This document shows positions 39,436 through 50,657 of a stretch of 64,000 nt of DNA, piece after piece. The DNA comes from Morganella morganii (GTDB taxonomy: Bacteria > Pseudomonadota > Gammaproteobacteria > Enterobacterales > Enterobacteriaceae). The position numbers and the translations under genes are program-made. How positions within the stretch are numbered: position 1 is the first letter of the stretch; every line of letters begins with the position of its first letter. The DNA lies in NCBI RefSeq assembly GCF_019242955.1, contig NZ_CP066129.1, positions 1,550,001-1,614,000 on the forward strand. The letters run 5' to 3'. The notes under the pieces were generated by a model. The model did no database searches, was not told the origin of the DNA, and was given only the letters and a program-made list of their open reading frames with translations.

Positions 39436-40716
39436 GTGGCGACAAAAATCCAATCTGTTCGTGGTATGAATGATTATCTGCCTGCTGATACTGCGGTATG
39501 GCAGCGTATTGAAAACACGCTTAAACGCATTCTGACAAGCTACGGGATCAGTGAAATCCGTACGCCGATCGTCGAGCATACCCCCCTGTTTCAGCGCGCC
39601 ATCGGTGAAGTGACTGATGTTGTTGAAAAGGAAATGTACTCTTTTCAGGACCGCGAAGAAAATGTGAGTTTAACACTGCGGCCGGAAGGAACAGCGGGCT
39701 GTGTTCGTGCCGGGATTGAAAAGGGTCTGCTGTATAATCAGGAACAGCGTCTCTGGTATATCGGGCCGATGTTCCGCCATGAGCGTCCGCAGAAAGGCCG
39801 TTATCGTCAGTTCCATCAGCTGGGTGCGGAAATTTTCGGCCTGAGCGGCCCGGATATTGACGCCGAGCTGATTATGATGACCGCCCGCTGGTGGCGTGAA
39901 CTGGGCATTGCGGAGCATGTCACCCTGGAACTGAATTCAATCGGTTCATTGCAGGCGCGTGCAAACTACCGCGAAGCGCTGGTCGCGTTCCTGGAACAGC
40001 ACAAAGACAAGCTGGATGAAGACTGCAAACGCCGGATGTACACCAACCCGCTGCGTGTGCTGGATTCCAAAGACAAAGTTGTTCAGGAGCTCCTGAACGA
40101 TGCACCGGCACTGTTTGATTATCTTGATGAAGAATCCAAAACTCACTTTGACGGCCTGTGCGCGATTCTGGATGCTGCCGGTATTCAGTACCGCATCAAT
40201 CAGCGTCTGGTCCGTGGTCTGGATTACTACAACCGTACCGTGTTTGAGTGGGTAACCACCGCACTGGGCTCGCAGGGGACTGTCTGCGCGGGCGGCCGTT
40301 ACGACGGGCTGGTAGAGCAGCTCGGCGGTCATAATACCCCGGCGGTTGGTTTTGCGATGGGTCTGGAGCGCATGGTACTGCTGGTGCAGGCTGTGAATCC
40401 TGATTTTGTGAGCGAAACAGCGGTGACCGATATTTATCTGGCGTCTTTCGGTGAAGGCAGCCAGGTGGCAGCGATGATGCTGGCGGAACAGATCCGCGAC
40501 AGCCTGCCGGATGTGCGTATCATGACCAACTACGGCGGCGGCAACTTTAAAAGACAGCTGAGCCGTGCGGATAAAAATGGTGCGCGTATCGCCCTGATTT
40601 TAGGTGAGGATGAAATTGCCAACGGGACAGTCACTGTCAAAGAACTGGCCACCGGTGAGCAGCAGACGCTGGCACAGAGCGGGCTTTCCGCTCGTCTGAG
40701 CGAACTTTTAGGTTAA
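39436..40716 (+). CDS. hisS: Histidyl-tRNA synthetase
   Basis: 426 residues, GTG start with aagaga upstream; the protein aligns from its first residues with E. coli HisRS ([12 protein letters not shown]). Class II motifs are [14 protein letters not shown] and [18 protein letters not shown]. Histidine-specific motifs are [14 protein letters not shown] and CAGGRYDGL. It charges tRNA-His. It is followed closely by yfgM and bamB, an arrangement shared with E. coli. Confidence 0.98.
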   Translation: MATKIQSVRGMNDYLPADTAVWQRIENTLKRILTSYGISEIRTPIVEHTPLFQRAIGEVTDVVEKEMYSFQDREENVSLTLRPEGTAGCVRAGIEKGLLYNQEQRLWYIGPMFRHERPQKGRYRQFHQLGAEIFGLSGPDIDAELIMMTARWWRELGIAEHVTLELNSIGSLQARANYREALVAFLEQHKDKLDEDCKRRMYTNPLRVLDSKDKVVQELLNDAPALFDYLDEESKTHFDGLCAILDAAGIQYRINQRLVRGLDYYNRTVFEWVTTALGSQGTVCAGGRYDGLVEQLGGHNTPAVGFAMGLERMVLLVQAVNPDFVSETAVTDIYLASFGEGSQVAAMMLAEQIRDSLPDVRIMTNYGGGNFKRQLSRADKNGARIALILGEDEIANGTVTVKELATGEQQTLAQSGLSARLSELLG

Positions 40717-40726
40717 GGAGAGACGT

Positions 40727-41344
40727 GTGGAAGTCTATACCACAGACAATGAACAGGTATCAGCGCTGAAGAATTTCTTTGTTGAAAACGGCAAAGCAAT
40801 TGCAGCAGGATTGATCATCGGTATCGGCGGTATCGCCGGCTGGAACTATTATCAGTCTCACCAGGTTAGCAAATTACAGGACGCGGCTATTGCCTATGAA
40901 ACGGCGATCGCGGCAAAAGGCTCTCCGGAGGAGCAGGCTGCCCGTCTGCAGGCCTTTGCGAAGGATGCCAACAATAACTATGGTGCCATCGCCGGTCTTG
41001 ATCTGGCGATGAAAGCGGTTGACAGCAACGACCTCCCTGCGGCGGAAAATGCCCTGAGTCAGGCGCTGACAAAAACCGATAATGAAGATTTGAAAGATCT
41101 GATTAATGCACGTCTGGCCCGCGTACAACTGGGACAGAAAAAACCGGATGCCGCGCTGGCAACCGTTGCGGCAGTAAAAGGGAAAGGCTGGGCGGCTTAC
41201 GCACAGGATATCCGCGGTGACGCCCTGTTACAGAAAGGGGATGTAAAAGGCGCGCAGGAAGCCTATACCGCCGGTATTCAGAGTGAAGGCGCCGGGACTA
41301 TCAAATCCGTTATGACATTCAAACTCGATAACTTAGCCGGGTGA
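40727..41344 (+). CDS. yfgM: Ancillary SecYEG translocon subunit YfgM
   Basis: 205 residues, GTG start with aaggag 6 bases before. A short cytoplasmic N-terminus is followed by one membrane helix (about 25-42, AAGLIIGIGGIAGWNYY) and a periplasmic TPR-like domain. In E. coli YfgM binds the SecYEG translocon with PpiD and modulates the RcsB stress regulator. It overlaps the possible early start of bamB, which supports co-expression. Confidence 0.95.
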   Translation: MEVYTTDNEQVSALKNFFVENGKAIAAGLIIGIGGIAGWNYYQSHQVSKLQDAAIAYETAIAAKGSPEEQAARLQAFAKDANNNYGAIAGLDLAMKAVDSNDLPAAENALSQALTKTDNEDLKDLINARLARVQLGQKKPDAALATVAAVKGKGWAAYAQDIRGDALLQKGDVKGAQEAYTAGIQSEGAGTIKSVMTFKLDNLAG

Positions 41345-41358
41345 GGGGACTATCGATA

Positions 41359-42531
41359 ATGCAACTGCGTAAAACACTGCTGGTGGGATTAGTCGCTTCT
41401 GTGCTGCTGGCCGGCTGTTCAAGTGAACAGGATACTATCGTGATGTCACCACTGCCGGAAGTGACAAACCAGTTCACACCGGAAACGGTGTGGGATAAAT
41501 CCGTCGGTGACGGTATCGGTAAATACTATTCTCACCTTTCCCCTGCATGGGAAGGCAGCAGTATCTATGCCGCAGATCGCAATGGCCTGGTCAAAGCGCT
41601 GGATGCTGATTCCGGCGTTGAAATCTGGTCAGTGAACCTGGCAGAAAAAACCGGTTTCTTATCTGCCAGTATCCCGGCGATGTTATCCGGCGGTCTGACC
41701 GTTTCCGGTGAACACCTTTATGTGGGTACTGAACGCGGTACGCTGATCGCCCTGAACGCAAATGACGGTGAAATAGCCTGGACGGCAAACGCCGGCGGCG
41801 AAGTGCTGTCCCGTCCGGAAGTCAGTGAGGGACTGGTGCTGGTGCATACCGGTAATGGTCTGCTGCAGGCATTCGATACCGCTACCGGCGAACAGCGCTG
41901 GAGCCTGAACCTGGATACCCCGAGCCTGTCGGTCCGTGGTGAATCCGCACCTGCCGTGGCAATGGGCGCCGCGTTTGTCGGCGGTGATAACGGCCGTGTC
42001 AGTGCGGTTATGCTGGGTCAGGGGCAGCTTATCTGGCAGCAGCGTATTTCGCAGGCTACCGGGACCACCGAAATCAGCCGTCTGAATGACGTGGATATGA
42101 CGCCGGTTGTTGCTGACGGCCGTGTTTATGCTATCGCTTATAACGGTAATCTGGTGGCGATGGATATGCGCAGCGGGCAGATCCTGTGGAAACGTGATTT
42201 CGGCTCAGTGAATGAACTGGTGCTGGATGGCGAATCGCTCTATGTCGTTGATCAGAATGATAACGTCTATGGCCTGCGGGCTGCTGATGGCGTCACTATG
42301 TGGTCACAGGATAAATTACTGCACCGTAATCTTTCCGCACCGGAACTCTTTAACGGGTACCTGGTGGTGGGTGATGGTGAAGGTTATCTCCACTGGCTGG
42401 ATACGTCCAACGGGCAGTTCGTGGCACAGAATAAACTGAGCAGTTCAGGTATTCTCAGCCGTCCGTCAGTTGCCGGTGATAAACTGATGGTACAGGCCCG
42501 TGACGGACGCCTGTATTTACTCCGCCGCTGA
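41359..42531 (+). CDS. bamB: Outer-membrane assembly lipoprotein BamB
   Basis: 390 residues from the ATG at 41359 with gagggg about 10 bases before; an in-frame GTG at 41341 is less likely. The signal peptide ends in the lipobox VLLAGCS. The rest is an eight-bladed beta-propeller made of PQQ-like repeats (GTLIALNANDGEIAW, GLLQAFDTATGEQRW, GNLVAMDMRSGQILW). BamB is a BAM complex subunit that binds BamA and helps beta-barrel insertion. It is relevant to export of the adhesin barrel in this window. A hairpin at 42594-42618 follows. Confidence 0.97.
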   Translation: MQLRKTLLVGLVASVLLAGCSSEQDTIVMSPLPEVTNQFTPETVWDKSVGDGIGKYYSHLSPAWEGSSIYAADRNGLVKALDADSGVEIWSVNLAEKTGFLSASIPAMLSGGLTVSGEHLYVGTERGTLIALNANDGEIAWTANAGGEVLSRPEVSEGLVLVHTGNGLLQAFDTATGEQRWSLNLDTPSLSVRGESAPAVAMGAAFVGGDNGRVSAVMLGQGQLIWQQRISQATGTTEISRLNDVDMTPVVADGRVYAIAYNGNLVAMDMRSGQILWKRDFGSVNELVLDGESLYVVDQNDNVYGLRAADGVTMWSQDKLLHRNLSAPELFNGYLVVGDGEGYLHWLDTSNGQFVAQNKLSSSGILSRPSVAGDKLMVQARDGRLYLLRR

Positions 42532-42593
42532 CAGTAAACCGCTGTTTCCGGCATCACTCCGGCAGGGTAACTGACTGCGGAGTGGTTTCATTG

Positions 42594-42620
42594 ACGGCTC
42601 CTGAATGACAGGGGCCGTTT
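42594..42620 (+). terminator. Weak terminator-like hairpin after bamB
   Basis: acggctcctg and caggggccgt pair except for one position; the T-content after it is poor. Confidence 0.45.
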
Positions 42621-42679
42621 CGTCTTTAATCTCCTGTATGGTGCAGGGGATTTTTTCAGTGTTATGAGGCAGTAAAAGC

Positions 42680-44185
42680 ATGATACCTGTCGTTGCTCTG
42701 GTCGGGCGTCCCAATGTCGGGAAGTCCACATTATTCAACCGCTTAACGCGTACGCGCGATGCGTTGGTTGCTGATTTCCCCGGCCTGACGCGGGATCGTA
42801 AGTACGGTCGTGCAGAGGTTGAGGGACAGGAATTTATTATTATCGATACCGGGGGTATTGACGGTACGGAAGAGGGTGTTGAAACCCACATGGCCGCACA
42901 GTCACTGCTGGCGATTGAAGAAGCCGATATCGTGCTGTTTATGGTGGATGCCCGTTCCGGTCTGATGCCTGCGGACAGCGGTATCGCCAAACATCTGCGC
43001 AGCCGCGATAACAAAACCACGTTTGTGGTGGCGAACAAAATCGATGGTATCGATCAGGATCTGGCGCTGGGCGAGTTCTATAGCCTGGGTCTGGGCGAAG
43101 TGGTGCCTATCGCGGCATCACACGGACGCGGCGTGAGTCAGCTGATCACCCGTGCTCTGGTGCCGTTCTACGGCGAGCCGGAAAGTGAGGATGATGATCG
43201 CGAGTTAACCGAAGAAGAAGCTAACGCCGCTTACTGGGAAGAGCAGGAAGCGCTGGCTCAGGCCGCAGAAACGGAAGACGGTGAAGAGGAAGATGATTTC
43301 AACCCGATTGATCAGCCGATTAAAATGGCGATTGTCGGGCGTCCGAATGTCGGGAAATCCACACTGACCAACCGTATCCTCGGCGAAGAGCGCGTGGTGG
43401 TTTACGATATGCCGGGTACGACCCGCGACAGTATCTATATCCCGATGGAACGTGACGGACGCGAATATATCATTATCGATACAGCGGGTGTGCGTAAGCG
43501 CGGGAAAGTCACTGAAACGGTTGAAAAATTCTCGGTCATCAAGACATTGCAGGCCATTGAGGATGCTAACGTGGTGCTGCTGGTTATTGATGCCCGTGAG
43601 GGAATCTCAGACCAGGATCTGTCACTGCTGGGCTTTATTCTTAATGCCGGGCGCTCTCTGGTTATCGCCATCAATAAATGGGATGGTATGACCGCAGACG
43701 ACCGTGATCATGTCAAAGATATGCTGGAACTGCGCCTCGGCTTTGTTGATTTTGCCCGTATCCACTTTATCTCTGCGCTGCACGGCAGTGGCGTCGGTAA
43801 TCTGTTTGATTCTGTGCAGGAAGCGTATGACTGCGCGACCCGTCGTGTCAGTACCGCACTGGTCACCCGCATTATGAAAATGGCAGCCGACGATCATCAG
43901 CCGCCACTGGTGCGCGGTCGCCGTGTCAAACTGAAATATGCGCATGCAGGGGGTTATAACCCGCCGATTATTGTTATCCACGGTAACCAGGTATCGGATT
44001 TACCGGATGGCTATAAACGCTACCTGATGAACTATTTCCGTCAGTCACTGAAAGTGATGGGTACGCCTATCCGTATCCAGTTTAAAGAGGGTGAAAACCC
44101 GTTTGCGGATAAGAAAAACGTCCTGACAGCGACTCAGTTGCGTAAACGTAAACGCCTGATGTCTCATATTAAGAAAGGGCGTTAA
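42680..44185 (+). CDS. der: Ribosome-assembly GTPase Der (EngA)
   Basis: 501 residues with two tandem GTPase domains and a KH-like end. G1 motifs are [14 protein letters not shown] and [18 protein letters not shown] and [10 protein letters not shown] are the switch-II motifs; NKID and NKWD confer guanine specificity. An acidic linker (about 165-205) joins the two domains. It assists 50S subunit maturation. Here it is followed by a terminator and a foreign-looking protease gene instead of the E. coli neighbours. Confidence 0.98.
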   Translation: MIPVVALVGRPNVGKSTLFNRLTRTRDALVADFPGLTRDRKYGRAEVEGQEFIIIDTGGIDGTEEGVETHMAAQSLLAIEEADIVLFMVDARSGLMPADSGIAKHLRSRDNKTTFVVANKIDGIDQDLALGEFYSLGLGEVVPIAASHGRGVSQLITRALVPFYGEPESEDDDRELTEEEANAAYWEEQEALAQAAETEDGEEEDDFNPIDQPIKMAIVGRPNVGKSTLTNRILGEERVVVYDMPGTTRDSIYIPMERDGREYIIIDTAGVRKRGKVTETVEKFSVIKTLQAIEDANVVLLVIDAREGISDQDLSLLGFILNAGRSLVIAINKWDGMTADDRDHVKDMLELRLGFVDFARIHFISALHGSGVGNLFDSVQEAYDCATRRVSTALVTRIMKMAADDHQPPLVRGRRVKLKYAHAGGYNPPIIVIHGNQVSDLPDGYKRYLMNYFRQSLKVMGTPIRIQFKEGENPFADKKNVLTATQLRKRKRLMSHIKKGR

Positions 44186-44190
44186 CAAAG

Positions 44191-44218
44191 AAAACCCGCA
44201 TTTTAATGCGGGTTTTTT
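44191..44218. terminator. Bidirectional terminator between der and the protease gene
   Basis: aaaacccgcatt and aatgcgggtttttt form a perfect 12-bp stem with a 2-base loop and a T-run. Confidence 0.9.
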
Positions 44219-44232
44219 ATATCTGAATATTA

Positions 44233-45333
44233 TCACGGCTCCAGCCCGACGGCGTGCCAGGCACTCATCAGTACCGCTGCAACTTCCTCATCATAATTAT
44301 CGCCGGCGACGGTCATGGTCTCGCGGGCAAAAGTCCGGAAATCACACTCCGGCGGCAGATTACCTCTGCGCAGGGTATCAAACCAGATTTGGCCTGCCAC
44401 TTCCCAGCTGTACCCGCCGAGAGCGGAAGCGAAATGATAAAATGCATGATTCGGGATACCGGAGTAGCAATGCACTCCGCCGTTATCATTTTCCGGGTCA
44501 TCCGGCAGCTCAACATAATCGCGCATATGTGCCACTTGTTTATCCTTACCAATCACCGGATGGTTATAGGCATTTCCCGGTGAAGATAGTGAACGTAATG
44601 CTTTTATGCCGCTCTGTTTATTAAATAATGTTCTGCCGATATGCCAGTCCCCTTGGTGGCTCGCGTGGCGGCGGTGATAATGGCCCAGCATGATGGTAAA
44701 CACATCACAGACGGATTCATTCAGGGCACCGGACTGATGGCTGTAAGTCAGCGGAGAAAGGTGGTCAATGACGGCATGGGAAAACTCGTGTGTGGCGATA
44801 TCCAGCTGAGCAAAACTCAGGAACAGCGGGGATTCACTCAGCGGGGCATCACCGGCACCAAAAACGAGGTGAGCACCGTTCCAGAACGCATTGCAATAGC
44901 CGCGCCCGTAATGTGTCATGGCAGAGATAGTGGCATTGCTGTCATTGAACGATTTGTAATCAAAAACATCGTCGAAAAAACCGTAAATAATATTAAGGTA
45001 TTCAAACATATTGTCCGTGTCCGTATCACTGAGAACGGCCGGATAGTGCTGTGTGTTTTTTGCTTTTCTGTCTTCCCGGTAATACAGCGCAGGAACGGTA
45101 GTCAGGTTTTTCAGATGCATAACACGGCGGTGTACCGGTAAATGGCATCCGGTTTCTGTCAGAGAGGCATAATTGCACGGCGTGGTGTCTGTGCCGGGCT
45201 GGTGGTTGTAACCTAAAAGCTGGTGTATATGCTGATAGCATAACAGCGCTTCTTCATTATTTTCTTCATGAAGCAGCCGTTTCTTCAGAATCCAGGGCGG
45301 TAAAAATGAATAGCGCGGGGCGTGTGCTGACAT
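44233..45333 (-). CDS. Protealysin-like M4 zinc metalloprotease
   Basis: 366 residues, aggag 8 bases before the start. The zinc motif HEFSH (182-186) and third ligand Glu206 (ALNESVCD) are present, as is the catalytic-base/product His288 in DNGGVHCYSGIPNHAF. There is no signal peptide; a short propeptide with a PRYSFLPPWILKKRLL motif, as in protealysin/grimelysin of Serratia, precedes the catalytic domain. Those enzymes are thermolysin-like and some cut actin in host cells. Protealysins are commonly paired with the inhibitor emfourin; none is seen on either side. It lies alone between der and hemF, so it was probably inserted here. Substrate and secretion are unknown. Confidence 0.85.
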   Translation of the reverse strand: MSAHAPRYSFLPPWILKKRLLHEENNEEALLCYQHIHQLLGYNHQPGTDTTPCNYASLTETGCHLPVHRRVMHLKNLTTVPALYYREDRKAKNTQHYPAVLSDTDTDNMFEYLNIIYGFFDDVFDYKSFNDSNATISAMTHYGRGYCNAFWNGAHLVFGAGDAPLSESPLFLSFAQLDIATHEFSHAVIDHLSPLTYSHQSGALNESVCDVFTIMLGHYHRRHASHQGDWHIGRTLFNKQSGIKALRSLSSPGNAYNHPVIGKDKQVAHMRDYVELPDDPENDNGGVHCYSGIPNHAFYHFASALGGYSWEVAGQIWFDTLRRGNLPPECDFRTFARETMTVAGDNYDEEVAAVLMSAWHAVGLEP

Positions 45334-45433
45334 AAGCGGTTCTCCTCTGGTTGGAACCGCTATTTTTACGGGGAAAATACTTACCGCAGCAGACTATCAG
45401 CCTGCTTTTCAGTCAGCACACTGTGAATTGATA

Positions 45434-46378
<945 letters not shown>

Positions 46379-46452
46379 TCATTTTGTTTTTATAAGATAT
46401 CACACCCGTTCCGTCACGGACACGGGCAGACAACCGGCAGACAGGTAACGGT

Positions 46453-46884
46453 ATGGACATTCGCACATTTCAGCAAGGTGATTTTGAAGAGGTTGTTGCG
46501 CTCTGGGAACGCTGTGATCTGGTCACCCCTCCGGATGACCCGGAAACCGTGATCGAGCGGAAAATGGCACATGATCCGGCACTGTTTCTGGTGGCAGAGG
46601 TCAACGGTGAAGTGGTGGGTACGCTGCTGGGCGGCTATGACGGATACCGGGGTTATGCCTATTACCTGGCCGTGCATCCGGAGTTTCAGGGGCGGGGAAT
46701 TGCAAACGCCATGGTGGTGAGACTGGAGAAAAAGCTGCTGGCGCGGGGATGTCCGCAACTGCTGCTGGTGATCCCGGATGACAATACCGCCACGCTGAGT
46801 ATGTTTGACAAACTGGCTTACGACGAATGTCAGCAGGACAGCCTGACCTACACGAAACGCCTGCTCACCGATCCGGAATATTAA
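46453..46884 (+). CDS. ypeA: GNAT acetyltransferase YpeA
   Basis: 143 residues; [23 protein letters not shown], the acetyl-CoA segment [15 protein letters not shown] and ERLG-like C-terminus (MFDKLAYD) identify the GNAT fold and match E. coli YpeA. The acceptor is unknown. It ends inside the tail of a convergent gene (4-base overlap). Confidence 0.93.
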   Translation: MDIRTFQQGDFEEVVALWERCDLVTPPDDPETVIERKMAHDPALFLVAEVNGEVVGTLLGGYDGYRGYAYYLAVHPEFQGRGIANAMVVRLEKKLLARGCPQLLLVIPDDNTATLSMFDKLAYDECQQDSLTYTKRLLTDPEY

Positions 46885-47294
46885 CTGCCCGGATTCACCA
46901 CACTGAGCGCATCGGCAGTCACCACAATCTCATGGCGGTCTTTTTCCATTCCGCCTTCAATACGGATAATATCGTTAGTCGTGATAATCTTTTTTCCCCA
47001 CAAATCTGCCGGGATTTTTACTTCGACAATACCGCTGTAATCCCCCAGCAGATAGTGTTCCGCTGAAATCTGAGACTGAATATTACCTTCCAGGATCACA
47101 CGGCTGTTATCCTGCAGATAGGGCAGTTGTTTGATGACAAAACGCTGCGGCGTTTCACATTTGACAGTACTCTGATGATATTCATACGCGGAAAATGACG
47201 GCAAAGCAGCAGCAGGCTGAAACCCTGATATACCTGTCAGAACAACTGCTGAAAACAGGTAAAAAGACGATGATGTGAATGTCATTTCAGCCAT
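46881..47294 (-). CDS. Periplasmic OB-fold protein, YgiW/YdeI (BOF) family
   Basis: 137 residues with a signal peptide (about 1-30, ending AAA) followed by one OB-fold domain ([32 protein letters not shown]). Such proteins are small periplasmic stress-tolerance proteins that bind cationic ligands or oligosaccharides in related members. ATG codons at residue 1 and residue 4 are both possible. It overlaps the end of ypeA. Confidence 0.8.
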   Translation of the reverse strand: MAEMTFTSSSFYLFSAVVLTGISGFQPAAALPSFSAYEYHQSTVKCETPQRFVIKQLPYLQDNSRVILEGNIQSQISAEHYLLGDYSGIVEVKIPADLWGKKIITTNDIIRIEGGMEKDRHEIVVTADALSVVNPGS

Positions 47295-47475
47295 AGCTTA
47301 CGACGCCGGTAAATGAGAATGTCGGTGATATGCCGGGACATATCTTATCGGAAACGTTAATTTACTGAATTCGTAAATATACTTATTTCATTAAAGTTAT
47401 TTGATGTAATAATTCAGAATGAATGTTTTGTCAATTCCGGAGTCTGATATCTGAACCGAATGAAAGGAGCAATGA

Positions 47476-48069
47476 ATGAAGTGTTATCAGGCAATTAAAC
47501 TGGCCGCCGTGGCCGGTACCGTACTGATGCTGAACGGGTGCAGTTCGTTTTCATGGTCATCATTATCGCCGGTAAGCTGGTTCAGCAGCAGTGCAATGAC
47601 GATGACGGCACAGGGGGTCGGTGATGTGAATAATCAGACCGCCATGACAGAAAGTGCAATCAGTCAGGGTCTGGACGACAAATACACGCTGCGCGGTGGT
47701 ATGCAGACAGAGCAGGGTGAGATCGTTAAGATTTTTGAGGGCCGGAAGGATGATAAAACCGTTATCCGGCTGTCCGGGCCGGAAAACGGAACTGTGCAGC
47801 GTATTGTCGTCAATGATGCGGATATCCGCACTGAGTGGGATACCGGAACCGGAACACGGTTTTCTGATATCTATCCGCAGGCAGCTGCCGGTGCCTGTAC
47901 GCTGACATCTGAATTTGACAATGTTGCACAGGTTATCTGTCGTTCACCACAGACCCCGCGTATTTCCTATGTTTTCCGCGGAATCTGGTTTGGTCCTGAA
48001 ACACTGATGCCGTCAGATGATATTCTGAAAAACTGGACAGTCAGTTATATCGTCTGGGCAAATAAATAA
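47476..48069 (+). CDS. yfeY: RpoE-regulated lipoprotein YfeY (DUF1131)
   Basis: 197 residues. The lipobox is VLMLNGCSS (signal peptide about 1-21). The core QGVGDVNNQT, TLRGGMQTEQGE and the C-terminal FGPETLMPSDDILKNWTVSYI match E. coli YfeY. It is an envelope lipoprotein of unknown function, sigma-E controlled in E. coli. A weak match to a sigma-E promoter (gaatgtt ... tctga) occurs about 50 bases upstream, low confidence. It is next to yfeX as in E. coli. Confidence 0.92.
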   Translation: MKCYQAIKLAAVAGTVLMLNGCSSFSWSSLSPVSWFSSSAMTMTAQGVGDVNNQTAMTESAISQGLDDKYTLRGGMQTEQGEIVKIFEGRKDDKTVIRLSGPENGTVQRIVVNDADIRTEWDTGTGTRFSDIYPQAAAGACTLTSEFDNVAQVICRSPQTPRISYVFRGIWFGPETLMPSDDILKNWTVSYIVWANK

Positions 48070-48171
48070 CCCGCAATGACAGATGAACTTGCGGAATAGC
48101 AATGTAATTCCGTGTCAGTGATTTATGATAAGGCCATTTCCTGATCAGACTGACGATGCAAAGGGAGCAAT

Positions 48172-49068
48172 ATGTCACAAGCACAAAGCGGTATTCTGCC
48201 GGAACACTGCCGTTTCGGTATTTTTATTGAAGCAAACACGAAAGATGATTTACCGGCAATCCGGCGCGGTTGTCAGATTTTCCTGGCGGCACTGAAAAAA
48301 TTACAGGCACAATTTGCCTCTGATCAGCTGAGTGCGACAGTGGCATTCGGTCATGATCTGTGGCGTCAGCTGGGCAGTGAGAGCAGTGCGCCGGAACTGA
48401 AAAACTTCCGTGAACTGGGGCGCGGTCTGGCACCGGCCACTCAGTATGATTTACTGATCCACATTCATTCTCAGCGTCATGATATCAACTTCTCGCTGGC
48501 ACAGGCGGCGGTGGCGGCATTTGCCGGTGCGGTTGATATTCAGGGTGAAACACACGGTTTCCGCTGGACAGAAGAGCGCGACCTGAGCGGTTTCATTGAC
48601 GGTACTGAAAACCCGGAAGGGGAAGAGCGTCCGGATGTGGCACTGATCGCGGATGGAGAAGATGCGGGCGGCAGTTATATCCTCACACAGCGCTGGGCGC
48701 ACAGCCTGAATAAATGGACGCGTTTTTCTGAAGAACAGCAGGAAAAGATGATTGGCCGCACCAAAGCGGACAGTACCGAGCTGGATGAGAATGTGCGTAA
48801 TGTAACGTCTCATGTGTCGCGTGTGGTCATTGAGGAGGAGGGCGAAGAACTTTCCATTCTGCGCCAGAGCCTGCCGTACGGTACTGCCAGTGGTGAGCAC
48901 GGACTGTTCTTTATCGCGTACTGTGGTCGCCTGCACAATATTGAGCAGCAACTGCTGAGTATGTTCGGTGAAACTGACGGCAAATTTGATGATCTGCTGC
49001 GTTTCAGTAAACCGAAAACAGGTGCTTACTATTATGCGCCGTCGCTGGAACAGCTGAGCGCGCTGTAA
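48172..49068 (+). CDS. yfeX: DyP-type haem peroxidase
   Basis: 298 residues, one shorter than E. coli YfeX. The DyP signature GFIDGTENP contains the catalytic Asp, and the proximal haem histidine lies in [12 protein letters not shown]; the C-terminal haem segment is [14 protein letters not shown]. It is a cytoplasmic dye-decolourising-type peroxidase; YfeX has also been proposed to release iron from haem, which is disputed. Located after yfeY. Confidence 0.96.
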   Translation: MSQAQSGILPEHCRFGIFIEANTKDDLPAIRRGCQIFLAALKKLQAQFASDQLSATVAFGHDLWRQLGSESSAPELKNFRELGRGLAPATQYDLLIHIHSQRHDINFSLAQAAVAAFAGAVDIQGETHGFRWTEERDLSGFIDGTENPEGEERPDVALIADGEDAGGSYILTQRWAHSLNKWTRFSEEQQEKMIGRTKADSTELDENVRNVTSHVSRVVIEEEGEELSILRQSLPYGTASGEHGLFFIAYCGRLHNIEQQLLSMFGETDGKFDDLLRFSKPKTGAYYYAPSLEQLSAL

Positions 49069-49149
49069 GCGGATGTCACTTTAAGTCCGGAACCGGCTGA
49101 TAACGGGCAAAAACGAAAAGTCGCTGTGAATACATCCCTGTAAGCTCAG

Positions 49150-49170
49150 GCGCGCCATCCATGGCGCGCA
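49150..49170 (+). terminator. Perfect palindrome after yfeX, possible terminator
   Basis: gcgcgccat and atggcgcgc form a 9-bp stem with a short loop just after yfeX, followed by atgctttt. Only a short T-run. Confidence 0.45.
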
Positions 49171-49342
49171 TGCTTTTCGTTTCCTTTGCCCGTTATCACC
49201 GTTGTACCTGCTCCGTGGTGCTGCACATTTTCACACCTGTCTTTATCCTTACAAAAACAAAGGCTAAATGACACTATTCCGCTGTACCTTCCCCTGAGGG
49301 CACCCCCTATCCTGCAGGTATCAACCACACAGGAGGTTCCCC

Positions 49343-49510
49343 ATGTACGAATTTTTCAGAGAAAACTGGTTTCTGCTGATGTTACTGATTTGCCCGCTGA
49401 TGCACTTCTTTATGCACAGAGGACACGGTTCACACGGCAGTTGTGATCACAATCAGCATAATGAAAAAGCATCAGCAAAGCAGGAAGAAAAGAAACATAT
49501 CGATGCATAA
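49343..49510 (+). CDS. Small membrane protein with His-rich tail (DUF2933-like)
   Basis: 55 residues, ATG with aggagg 6 bases before. One hydrophobic helix (about 8-24, NWFLLMLLICPLMHFFM) is followed by a histidine-rich stretch (HRGHGSHGSCDHNQH) and a lysine-rich end. It resembles the small DUF2933 proteins. Metal binding is plausible but not shown. The strong ribosome binding site supports it as a true gene; it is short enough to be missed by length cutoffs. Confidence 0.7.
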   Translation: MYEFFRENWFLLMLLICPLMHFFMHRGHGSHGSCDHNQHNEKASAKQEEKKHIDA

Positions 49511-49639
49511 TATCCGGAAGGAAATAATCACTATATATAATTCCATAATGGTATAAGTAAATGGCTTGTATCACTTTACTGATATATGCACACTGACCGG
49601 AGTTCCCTGAAACGCATCATCATAATGAGGTTCTCCGCC

Positions 49640-50656
49640 GTGAAACTGTCTGCCAACGCTGTATTACCTGCCGGTCTGCTGCTCCTCTCTGCGGTATGGA
49701 GTGGCGCCGCCGGTGCTGCTCAGCTGCTGAACAGCTCCTATGATATTGCCCGTGAGTTGTTCACGGACATTAACCCGTTGTTTGAAAAACAGTGGAATGC
49801 GGAACACCCGGATGATCCGCTGACTATCCGCCAGTCGCACGGCGGCTCCTCAAAACAGGCCCTGGCGATATTACAGGGACTGCGGGCAGATGTGGTCACT
49901 TATAACCAGGTAACAGATGTGCAGATTCTGCATGATAAAGGAAACCTGCTGGCGGCTGACTGGCAGGCCCGTCTGCCGAATAACAGTTCTCCGTATTATT
50001 CCACCATGGCTTTTCTGGTACGCAAAGGAAACCCGAAACAGATAAAAGACTGGGATTCCCTGCTGCGTGATGATGTGAAAATCGTCTTCCCGAATCCGAA
50101 AACCTCCGGTAACGGCCGCTATACTTACCTGGCTGCGGAGGGTTTCTGGCAGCAGAAAAACGGTAAAAACAGTGCTAAAACGCAGGAGCAGATGAAAAAA
50201 TTCCTCAGTAATGTCGCGGTATTTGATACCGGCGGCCGCGGAGCCACCACGTCATTTATCGACCGCGGGCTGGGAGATGTGCTGATCAGTTTTGAATCAG
50301 AAGTGAATAATATCCGCAATGAATATGGCGCTGATGATTACGATGTTATCGTTCCGGCATCGAATATTCTGGCGGAATTTCCGGTGGCGCGGGTGGATAA
50401 AAACACGGAAAAAAATGGCACTCAGGCCGTTGCTGATGCGTATCTGACTTTCCTGTACAGCCCGGCTGCGCAGGCAAAAATGACTCAGTTTAATTACCGT
50501 GTTACCGACCCGGATGTAATGGCGGCGACCAAAGGACAATTTCCGCCGGTCACGCTGTTTAAAGTGGAAGATCAGTTTGGTTCATGGTCTGAAGTGATGA
50601 AAAGTCGTTTTAATTCAGGCGGTGAATTTGACACTCTGATGGCTCAGGGACGCTGA
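49640..50656 (+). CDS. cysP: Thiosulfate/sulfate-binding periplasmic protein
   Basis: 338 residues from GTG 49640, the same length as E. coli CysP, with gagg 9 bases before and a clean signal peptide ending SGAAGA. ATGs at 49586 and 49625 are in frame but would lengthen the N-terminus. Family motifs include [49 protein letters not shown] and GGRGATTSF. It delivers sulfate/thiosulfate to the CysTWA permease. First gene of cysPTWAM. Confidence 0.95.
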   Translation: MKLSANAVLPAGLLLLSAVWSGAAGAAQLLNSSYDIARELFTDINPLFEKQWNAEHPDDPLTIRQSHGGSSKQALAILQGLRADVVTYNQVTDVQILHDKGNLLAADWQARLPNNSSPYYSTMAFLVRKGNPKQIKDWDSLLRDDVKIVFPNPKTSGNGRYTYLAAEGFWQQKNGKNSAKTQEQMKKFLSNVAVFDTGGRGATTSFIDRGLGDVLISFESEVNNIRNEYGADDYDVIVPASNILAEFPVARVDKNTEKNGTQAVADAYLTFLYSPAAQAKMTQFNYRVTDPDVMAATKGQFPPVTLFKVEDQFGSWSEVMKSRFNSGGEFDTLMAQGR

Positions 50657-50657
50657 T

